NCBI GenBank assembly: GCA_023432725.1
Contig: JAEYUH010000156.1
Location: 1-5,970, forward strand
Direction of reading: 5' to 3'
DNA from: Actinomycetes bacterium
GTDB taxonomy: Bacteria > Actinomycetota > Actinomycetes > Propionibacteriales > Propionibacteriaceae
DNA: 5,970 nt
Part shown: positions 1 through 5,086 of the stretch, piece after piece
How the letters are laid out: every line of letters starts with the position of its first letter
How positions within the stretch are numbered: the first letter of the stretch is position 1
Translations under genes and position numbers: made by a program
The notes under the pieces: generated by a model
Databases searched by the model: none
What the model was told of the DNA's origin: nothing
The model's input: the letters and a program-made list of their open reading frames with translations, nothing else

Positions 1-1571
1 GCCAGGGTGCGCAGCAGCGGCAGTTCCACCTCGCGCAGCAGGTTGGCCCCGCCGCGCTCCTCAAGCTCGGTCTCCAGCGCCCCCGCCAGGTCGATCACCG
101 CCCGTGCCCGCACCATCGCGTCCTTGCCCGAGGTCTCCTCGAAGGTGAAGGCCAATTGGTCGCCGCCGTCGGAGCCGGTGGTGTCGACGGCCAGTTCGCG
201 GCGCAGGTGGCGGGCGGTGAGATCGGCCAGGTCGTAGACGCGCTGGTCGGGCTTCAACAGGTAGGCCGCGAGCTGGGTGTCGCTCGCCAGGCCCTCGAGT
301 TGCCAGCCGCGGGCCCACAAGGCCTCGAGCGGGCCCTTCGCGTCGTGCATCGCCTTGGGCGCTGCCGGGTCGGCCAGCCAGGTCGCCAGCGCAGCGTCGT
401 CGGCGGGGGTGAGGTCGGCGACGTCGATCCAGCAGGCGGTGCCGTCGGCGGCCGCCAGCGCGAGGCCGGCAATGTCCCCGGTGCCCCAGCGCCAGGCGCC
501 GGTCACGTCGATGCCGACGACGGCGCCGCGGGCGTGGGCGTCCAGCCAGCCGGCGACCTCGCCGGGGGCGAGCGCCGTCCCGGTCACGTCGAAGCCGCCC
601 TCCGGCCCGGTCAGCTCGGCGGGCAGGGTCTCCAGCAGCCGGTCGCGCAGCACCCGGAACTCGAGGCTGTCGAACAGGGTGTGGACGGCTTCGCGGTTCC
701 AGTCGCGGCGGGCCAGCGACTCGACGGCGATCGGCAGGTCGAGGTCGGCCACCAGGGCGTTCAGCCGCCGGTTCCTGACCACGTCGTCGAGATGGGCGCG
801 CAGCGAGTCGCCCACCTTGCCGCCAACCTCGTCGGCGCGACGGACCAGGTTCTCCAGCCCTCCGTAGGCGTCCAGCCACTTGGCGGCGGTCTTCGGGCCC
901 ACACCGGGGACACCGGGCAGGTTGTCGCTGCTCTCCCCCACCAGCGCGGCGAGCTCCGGGTAGCGGGCGGGCGGGACGAGGTAGCGCTCCTCGACGAGGG
1001 CAGGGGTCATCCGGGCCAGGTCGGAGACGCCCTTGCGCGGATAGAGCACGGTGACCGAGTCGTTGACGAGTTGCAGGGTGTCGCGGTCGCCGGTGCAGAT
1101 CAGGGTGCGCAGCCCCGAGTCGGTGGAGCGGCGGGCGAGGGTGGCGATGATGTCATCGGCCTCGAACCCGTCCACCTCGACGTGGACGATGTTGAGCGCG
1201 TCGAGGACCTCCTTGATGAGGTCGACCTGCCCGGCGAACTCGGCCGGTGAGGCAGAGCGGTTCGCCTTGTACTCGGCGTACTGCTCGCTGCGGAAGGTCT
1301 TGCGGGAGACGTCGAAGGCGACCGCGAGGTGGGTCGGCTGCTCGTCGCGCAGCACGTTGATGAGCATCGAGGTGAAGCCGTACACAGCGTTGGTGTGCTG
1401 GCCGGTGGTGGTGGAGAAGTTCTCGACCGGGAGCGCGAAGAAGGCGCGGTAGGCCACCGAATGCCCGTCGATCAGCAGCAGCACTCCCTCGTTGCTGGCC
1501 CGTCCGTCGGGACCGGAGGTCGGGGTGGGCCGGTTGGCGCTGTCGGGAGCGGAGGTCGTCACCGGCGACAC
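1..1571 (-). CDS. polA: DNA polymerase I, N-terminal part (polymerase domain beyond left edge)
   Basis: DNA polymerase I fills gaps and removes RNA primers during lagging-strand replication and excision repair. About 523 uninterrupted codons are visible from the GTG at 1571, and the reading frame stays open at the left edge. Residues about 30-300 form the 5' nuclease: metal ligand D35 in LLLIDGHSVAYRAFF, the YKANR motif at 101-105, the acidic GFEADD (135-140) and TGDRD (160-164) motifs, and the helix-three-turn-helix SSDNLPGVPGVGPKTA (214-229). Residues about 345-500 align with the 3'-5' exonuclease domain but have lost its catalytic acids: DVT at 355-357 replaces the DTE of E. coli, and P414 stands where an Asp is expected. 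This is typical of actinobacterial PolA. The visible part ends in EVELPLLRTLA, just before the polymerase domain. The start is uncertain: other in-frame GTGs lie at 1562, 1592 and 1598, and only the last two have a purine-rich stretch upstream. The family assignment is secure. Confidence 0.95.
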   Translation of the reverse strand, partial: MSPVTTSAPDSANRPTPTSGPDGRASNEGVLLLIDGHSVAYRAFFALPVENFSTTTGQHTNAVYGFTSMLINVLRDEQPTHLAVAFDVSRKTFRSEQYAEYKANRSASPAEFAGQVDLIKEVLDALNIVHVEVDGFEADDIIATLARRSTDSGLRTLICTGDRDTLQLVNDSVTVLYPRKGVSDLARMTPALVEERYLVPPARYPELAALVGESSDNLPGVPGVGPKTAAKWLDAYGGLENLVRRADEVGGKVGDSLRAHLDDVVRNRRLNALVADLDLPIAVESLARRDWNREAVHTLFDSLEFRVLRDRLLETLPAELTGPEGGFDVTGTALAPGEVAGWLDAHARGAVVGIDVTGAWRWGTGDIAGLALAAADGTACWIDVADLTPADDAALATWLADPAAPKAMHDAKGPLEALWARGWQLEGLASDTQLAAYLLKPDQRVYDLADLTARHLRRELAVDTTGSDGGDQLAFTFEETSGKDAMVRARAVIDLAGALETELEERGGANLLREVELPLLRTL

Positions 1572-1606
1572 ATTACCGGCGGCCGCTGACACCGCCACCC
1601 CGCCCC

Positions 1607-1649
1607 CTCACCGGGGACGGTTCCCCGGCTCACCGGGGACGGACCCCGG
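1607..1649. repeat. Tandem direct repeat forming two GC-rich hairpins
   Basis: The 14-base word CTCACCGGGGACGG occurs twice (1607-1620 and 1629-1642), with a 22-base period. Each copy forms a short perfect stem-loop: CCGGGGA (1611-1617) with TCCCCGG (1622-1628) around a 4-base loop, and CCGGGG (1633-1638) with CCCCGG (1644-1649) around a 5-base loop. It lies in the divergent spacer between polA and the thioesterase gene, just upstream of the possible polA starts, so it may be transcribed into the polA leader. There is no T-tract to suggest a terminator. The core is shared with the repeat beside rpiB. Its function is unknown. Confidence 0.75.
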
Positions 1650-1721
1650 GCGGGCGTCGCGGTCGCCGGCTCGCACCTCTCACGCACCGCGACGGCGGAC
1701 GGGTGTGCCAAGGTTGTCGCC

Positions 1722-2123
1722 ATGAACGTGCCGGACTGGTTCCACCACTTCACCAGCGCCCTCGACGAGAAGATGGGCCTCGTCCTTGACGAGGTCACCC
1801 CGACGCGTGCGGTCGGTCGTTACCCGGTGGAGGGCAACACCCAACCGTTCGGGCTGTGGCACGGCGGCGCGTCCTGCGTGGTCGCAGAGACCCTCGCCTC
1901 GCTGGCGGCAGCCGCCGAAGTGGGGCCCAAGGGACAGATCGCGGGAGTCGACATCAACGCCACCCACCTGCTCCCGGTGCGCTCCGGCTGGGTGACCGGC
2001 GTCGCGACGGCGCTGCGGATCGGCGGGACGCTGGCCACCTATGACGTGGCGATCAGCGATGACGCGGGCCGCCAGGTCTGCGCCGCCCGAATCACCGTCA
2101 CCCTGAAGCGGGCGCCGGGCTGA
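1722..2123 (+). CDS. Hotdog-fold acyl-CoA thioesterase, YdiI/PaaI type
   Basis: This 133-residue protein has the usual length of a single-domain hotdog thioesterase, which hydrolyses acyl-CoA or aryl-CoA thioesters in the cytoplasm. The central signature TQPFGLWHGGASCVVAETLA (residues 40-59) closely matches, from memory, the E. coli YdiI (MenI) signature QPFGLLHGGASVVLAES. Q41, H47 and the likely catalytic base E56 are all present. A second match is VDINATHLLPVRSGWVTG (76-93), beside YdiI's LEINANHVRSAREGRVRG. The ATG at 1722 is preceded by AAGG (1710-1713) at 8 bases, a modest ribosome binding site. It is divergent from polA and convergent with the response regulator, so it is probably transcribed alone. 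The substrate cannot be read from the sequence: 1,4-dihydroxy-2-naphthoyl-CoA (menaquinone pathway) is possible by similarity, but no men gene lies nearby, so I give no symbol. Confidence 0.9.
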   Translation: MNVPDWFHHFTSALDEKMGLVLDEVTPTRAVGRYPVEGNTQPFGLWHGGASCVVAETLASLAAAAEVGPKGQIAGVDINATHLLPVRSGWVTGVATALRIGGTLATYDVAISDDAGRQVCAARITVTLKRAPG

Positions 2124-2132
2124 GCCGGGCGG

Positions 2133-2208
2133 CGTCCAAGTTCTGCCACCTGTTGAGGCCGGCTGCCCCAGTTGTCGGCCAACCGGGCTACCTGGCAGAA
2201 GTTGGACG
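2133..2208. repeat. Large imperfect inverted repeat between convergent genes
   Basis: The arms at 2133-2148 (CGTCCAAGTTCTGCCA) and 2193-2208 (TGGCAGAAGTTGGACG) pair at 15 of 16 positions; the one mismatch is G2140 against G2201. The 44-base loop contains a second stem, GGCCG (2157-2161) with CGGCC (2176-2180). The structure starts 9 bases after the thioesterase stop codon and ends 1 base before the stop codon of the response regulator, so it fills nearly the whole gap. It could act as a bidirectional transcription barrier for the two convergent genes, although neither strand shows a T-tract after the stem. It could also be a copy of a dispersed palindromic element. Confidence 0.7.
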
Positions 2209-2209
2209 G

Positions 2210-2848
2210 TCAGGCCAGCGGACGGCCGGACTTGCCCGCCTTGGCGTGGTCGATGACGCCGTCGGCGACCTCGCGCATCGACTTGCGGAGGTCCATCGCG
2301 GTCTTCTGGATCCAGCGGAAGGCCTCCGGCTCGGTGAGCCCGAGCCCTTCCTGGAGCAGGCCTTTCGCCTGGTCGACGGCCTTGCGGGACGCGAACCGCT
2401 CCTCCAGATCGGCGACCTCGGCCTCCACGGCCCTGATCTCGGCGAATCGCGCCATCGCGATCTCGATGGCCGGCACGACGTCGGAGGCGTCGAAGGGCTT
2501 GACCACGTAGGCCATCGCCCCGGCTTCGCGGGCCCGCTCGATCAGCTCGCGCTGGCTGAAGGCGGTGAGCATGACGACGGCGGCGATCCGCTCCTCGGCG
2601 ATGGTTGCCGCGGCGGTGATGCCGTCCATCTTGGGCATCTTGACGTCCATCACGACAAGGTCGGGTCCGAGCTCACGGGCCAGGGCGAGGGCCTCTTCTC
2701 CGTCCGAGGCCTCACCGACGATCTCGTAGCCCTCTTCCCGCAGCATGTCGACGAGGTCGAGCCGGATGAGCGCCTCGTCCTCGGCCACGAGAACGCGGAT
2801 CGGCTCGGGCGCGGAGTCGGGACGGGAAGGGTTCGAGGTGCTGGTCAT
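2210..2848 (-). CDS. pdtaR: ANTAR-domain response regulator, PdtaR-like
   Basis: This 212-residue two-component response regulator has an RNA-binding ANTAR output domain, which in this family acts by transcription antitermination rather than DNA binding. After a 16-residue polar leader, the receiver domain (about 17-135) carries E23/D24, phospho-acceptor D68 in VVMDVKMPKMDG, T95 in VMLTAFS and K117 in VVKPFD. A helical linker (136-150) leads into the ANTAR domain (about 145-203), which shows the typical ASRKAVDQAKGLLQEGLGLT and the EAFRWIQKTAMDLRKSM helix. Length and architecture match M. tuberculosis Rv1626 (PdtaR), partner of the histidine kinase PdtaS. No kinase gene lies here, so it is an orphan in this window, as Rv1626 is from memory. 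The ATG is supported by AAGGA (2855-2859) with a 6-base spacing. Orthology rests on domain order and synteny; the RNA targets are not visible. Confidence 0.93.
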   Translation of the reverse strand: MTSTSNPSRPDSAPEPIRVLVAEDEALIRLDLVDMLREEGYEIVGEASDGEEALALARELGPDLVVMDVKMPKMDGITAAATIAEERIAAVVMLTAFSQRELIERAREAGAMAYVVKPFDASDVVPAIEIAMARFAEIRAVEAEVADLEERFASRKAVDQAKGLLQEGLGLTEPEAFRWIQKTAMDLRKSMREVADGVIDHAKAGKSGRPLA

Positions 2849-2888
2849 GGAGAGTCCTTGTAGCTAGCGAGCCGGCCGGCGGCAGGGC

Positions 2889-2915
2889 ATTGTCGAGGTT
2901 ACCGCGTCGCCGCAA
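2889..2915 (-). promoter_or_regulatory. Weak candidate promoter for the ANTAR regulator gene
   Basis: Read on the minus strand, GACAAT (2894-2889) resembles a -10 box at 4 of 6 or better. TTGCGG (2915-2910) shares the TTG of a -35 box, with a short 15-base spacer. Transcription would start near 2882, giving a leader of about 33 bases with the AAGGA site. The spacing is suboptimal and the -35 match is poor, so this is only a candidate. Confidence 0.22.
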
Positions 2916-2951
2916 CGGCTCGCCAAGTGTGACAGAATCGTGGGCGGCCCG

Positions 2952-3037
2952 GCCCGAGTGGCGGAATGGCAGACGCGGGCGACTCAAAATCGTCAGTCCG
3001 AAAGGACGTGGGGGTTCGACTCCCCCCTCGGGCACCA
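2952..3037 (+). tRNA. tRNA-Leu, anticodon CAA
   Basis: All arms of a class II tRNA can be folded. The acceptor GCCCGAG (2952-2958) pairs with CTCGGGC (3027-3033), followed by discriminator A and an encoded CCA (3035-3037). The D-arm begins GCGG and contains AATGGC. The anticodon stem GGCGA/TCGTC holds the loop CTCAAAA, which places CAA at 2985-2987; this reads the leucine codon UUG. The long variable arm GTCC-GAAA-GGAC is typical of leucine or serine tRNAs, and the T-arm is GGGGG-TTCGACT-CCCCC. UUG is rare in such GC-rich genes, although polA uses it. The gene lies divergently upstream of the ANTAR regulator. I see no integrase and no duplicated 3' end that would mark a used attachment site. 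Confidence 0.97.
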
Positions 3038-3121
3038 TGCGGTCCGGCCCCATCCCCACCGCGGACAGGCAGCCGGGTCGGCTGTGGGAACCGGATTCTG
3101 CGGACCGGAGTCGCCACCGCG
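3038..3121. other. Spacer between tRNA-Leu and the 21-bp repeat
   Basis: No gene is supported here. The 10-base word CCACCGCGGA occurs at 3056-3065 and again at 3114-3123. A loose pairing is possible between CGGTCCG (near 3040) and CGGACCG (near 3100). No hairpin followed by a T-tract marks a tRNA terminator. Confidence 0.5.
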
Positions 3122-3174
3122 GAACCGTCCCCCTGAGCCGAAGAACCGTCCCCCTGAGCCGAAGAACCGTCCCC
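3122..3174. repeat. 21-bp tandem repeat, 2.5 copies
   Basis: Two identical 21-base units (3122-3142 and 3143-3163) begin with GAACCGTCCCC and continue through a CTGAGCC segment. A third copy is cut after GAACCGTCCCC (3164-3174). The array ends 5 bases before the rpiB stop codon, so it would lie in the 3' untranslated region of the rluD-pyk-rpiB transcript. Its complement carries GGCTCA, then GGGGACGGTTC, then CGG, which matches the repeat at 1607-1649 with a few changes between these blocks. It does not fold into a strong hairpin. Confidence 0.85.
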
Positions 3175-3179
3175 GTCGG

Positions 3180-3638
3180 TCAGTCGTTGCCGCGATAGTG
3201 CTCGTCGACCTCGGTGATCAGCCCGACCCGGTGGGTGTGCCGGCCGCCCTGCTCGAAGTCGGCGTCGAGCCAGGCGTCCACGATCATCTTGGCCAGGTCG
3301 ACCCCGACCACCCGGGCGCCGAAGGCGAGCACGTTGGCGTTGTTGTGCCGCTTGGCCATCTGGGCCGAGTAGGGCTCGCTGACGCAGGCCGCCCTGACGC
3401 CCTTGACCTTGTTCGCGGTGATCGAGATGCCGACGCCTGTGCCGCAGATGGCGATCCCGGCCTCGGCGTCGCCGCGGGCGACGGCCTCGCCGACCAGCCG
3501 GCCCCAGACCGGGTAGTCGGTGCTCTCGACCGACTCGGTGCCGAGGTCGACGATCTCGTGCCCGCGGGACCGGACATGCTCGAAGACCGCCTTCTTCAGG
3601 TCGATGGCGGTGTGGTCTCCGCCGATCACGAGCCTCAT
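3180..3638 (-). CDS. rpiB: Ribose-5-phosphate isomerase B (RpiB/LacAB family)
   Basis: The product interconverts ribose 5-phosphate and ribulose 5-phosphate in the non-oxidative pentose phosphate pathway. At 152 residues it has the normal family length. Visible residues are D8 and H9 in GGDHT, the active-site loop AICGTGVGISITANK (63-77) with catalytic C65 and T67, H98 in KRHNNANVLAFG, and the phosphate-binding R133 and R137 in GGRHTHRV. SEPYSAQ (87-93) and RVVGVDLAKMIVDAWL (109-124) closely follow E. coli RpiB. The protein is of the Cys type, unlike M. tuberculosis RpiB, which has SGNGE and a catalytic Glu. The ATG lies 2 bases after the pyk stop codon, with GGAGAGG 6 bases upstream inside the pyk coding end, which points to translational coupling. 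Related isomerases act on other sugar phosphates (allose, galactose or tetrulose), so the substrate is likely but not certain. Confidence 0.92.
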   Translation of the reverse strand: MRLVIGGDHTAIDLKKAVFEHVRSRGHEIVDLGTESVESTDYPVWGRLVGEAVARGDAEAGIAICGTGVGISITANKVKGVRAACVSEPYSAQMAKRHNNANVLAFGARVVGVDLAKMIVDAWLDADFEQGGRHTHRVGLITEVDEHYRGND

Positions 3639-3640
3639 GA

Positions 3641-5071
3641 CTAGCCTCTCCGTGACTCGCGGGAGCCGCCGACCTCGAACACCCGCAGGGAATTGGTCTG
3701 GTGCGCCAGCCGGCCGGGGTTGCCGGCGACGATGATGATCACGTCCCCCTCGGCGACCTCGCCGAGTTCGGTGAGCGCCGTCTGGACGGACTCCACCATC
3801 GCGTCGGTGTTGGTGAACTCCGGCGTGACGTAGGTCTGCACACCCCAGACCAGCGTCAGCTCCTGCGCCGTCCTCGGCAGCGGCGTGAACGCCATGATCG
3901 GCACGTCCGAACGCAGCCGGGCGAGCCGGTGCGGGGTATCACCGGAGATGGTGAACGCGGCCAGGTACTTCGCCCCGGTGCGCTCGGCCACCTCAATCGC
4001 TGCCTTCGAGATCACCCCCGAGGTGGTGTGGGGGTCCCAGTCCAGCCGCCGGATCTGGGCCAGGCCGTCCTTCTCGGTCTTCTGGATGATCCGGGCCATC
4101 ACCTCGACCGACTCGATCGGGTAGTCGCCCACCGCCGTCTCGCCCGAGAGCATGACGGCGTCCGCCCCGTCCAGCACCGCGTTGGCTACGTCGGACGCCT
4201 CCGCCCGGGTCGGACGGTGGGTGGTGATCATCGACTCCAGCATCTGGGTCGCGACGATCACCGGCTTGGCCCAGCGCCGGGCGGCATCGATGATCCGCTT
4301 CTGCACCAGCGGGACGTCCTCCAGTGGCAGTTCCACGCCGAGGTCGCCGCGGGCGACCATGAAGGCGTCGAAGGTGTCGATGATGGCGCCCAGGTTGTCG
4401 ATCGCCTGCGGCTTCTCGAGCTTGGCGATGACGGGAACCTTGCGGCCCTCCTCCTCCATCACCCGCCGCACCGGATCGATGTCCTCAGGCGAGCGGACGA
4501 AGGACAGCGCGACCATGTCGACCTCGTGGCGCAGCGCGAACCGCAGGTCGCGCTCGTCCTTCTCCGACAAGGCAGGGACGCTCACCGCGACCCCCGGCAG
4601 GTTGATCCCCTTGTGGTCCGACACCACACCGCCGACCACCACCTCGGTGACCACGTCGGTGTCGGTGACCTCGAGGGCGCGCAACACGATGGCGCCGTCG
4701 TTGATCAGGATCTGCTCGCCGGGGGTGACGTCGGCGGTCAGGGTCTTCAGCGTGGTGCCGGCCCGCTCGGCGGTGCCGACCACGTCTTCGGTAGTGATGG
4801 TGAACCGGGCCCCGGTCTCCAGGAAGGCCTGTCCGTCCTCGAAGGTCTCCAGCCGGATCTTCGGACCTTGCAGGTCGGCGAAGATGCCGACCGGACGGCC
4901 GACGATCCGGGCCGCGTCCCGCACCCACTGCACACGCTTGGCATGCAGCACGTGGTCGCCGTGGCTCATGTTCAGGCGGGCGACATTCATGCCTGCCCGC
5001 ACCAACTCGACGATCTTCTCCGGGGAGTCGGTTGCCGGTCCGATCGTGCACACGATCTTCGCTCTACGCAC
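3641..5071 (-). CDS. pyk: Pyruvate kinase
   Basis: Pyruvate kinase transfers phosphate from phosphoenolpyruvate to ADP, giving pyruvate and ATP, the last step of glycolysis. The protein has 476 residues, the usual bacterial length. The barrel domain opens with RRAKIVCTIGPAT and carries R32, N34 and S36 in NVARLNMSHG and D66 in FADLQGPKIR. The B domain spans about 73-165. The catalytic signature VIAKLEKPQAIDNL (214-227) contains K217 and metal ligand E219, followed by D243 in MVARGDLGVELP and T275 in VATQMLESM. The C-terminal regulatory domain (about 350-470) has ISGDTPHRLARL (375-386) where E. coli PykF has its lysine-containing fructose-bisphosphate loop. It resembles the mycobacterial form, so fructose-bisphosphate control is unlikely. 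The start is a GTG with a weak AGGG about 8 bases upstream. The gene is 15 bases downstream of the pseudouridine synthase gene and 2 bases upstream of rpiB, so an operon is likely. Confidence 0.97.
   Translation of the reverse strand: MRRAKIVCTIGPATDSPEKIVELVRAGMNVARLNMSHGDHVLHAKRVQWVRDAARIVGRPVGIFADLQGPKIRLETFEDGQAFLETGARFTITTEDVVGTAERAGTTLKTLTADVTPGEQILINDGAIVLRALEVTDTDVVTEVVVGGVVSDHKGINLPGVAVSVPALSEKDERDLRFALRHEVDMVALSFVRSPEDIDPVRRVMEEEGRKVPVIAKLEKPQAIDNLGAIIDTFDAFMVARGDLGVELPLEDVPLVQKRIIDAARRWAKPVIVATQMLESMITTHRPTRAEASDVANAVLDGADAVMLSGETAVGDYPIESVEVMARIIQKTEKDGLAQIRRLDWDPHTTSGVISKAAIEVAERTGAKYLAAFTISGDTPHRLARLRSDVPIMAFTPLPRTAQELTLVWGVQTYVTPEFTNTDAMVESVQTALTELGEVAEGDVIIIVAGNPGRLAHQTNSLRVFEVGGSRESRRG
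3645..3651 (-). promoter_or_regulatory. Strong ribosome binding site of rpiB inside the end of pyk
   Basis: GGAGAGG on the minus strand lies 6 bases before the rpiB ATG and overlaps the last codons of pyk. It fixes the rpiB start and suggests that ribosomes finishing pyk can reinitiate at rpiB. Confidence 0.75.
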
Positions 5072-5086
5072 GACAACGACCCTAAC

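Noticed and set aside
156..1250. 364-residue plus-strand open frame
   Set aside because: It lies wholly antisense to polA, has a composition typical of GC-rich shadow frames (rich in G, V, A, Q, R), and shows no domain motif.
2933..2938. CAGAAT as a -10 box for the tRNA gene
   Set aside because: It is well placed upstream of 2952, but no -35 match occurs at a suitable distance, so support is too thin for a feature.
2952..3037. tRNA gene as an integration site of a mobile element
   Set aside because: No integrase and no duplicate of the tRNA 3' end are visible, and the neighbours are housekeeping genes.
3122..3174. Possible CRISPR array
   Set aside because: The units are contiguous with no spacers, and no cas gene is present.
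2940..3644. 234-residue plus-strand open frame
   Set aside because: It overlaps the tRNA gene and the 21-bp repeat and runs antisense through rpiB, so it is a shadow frame.
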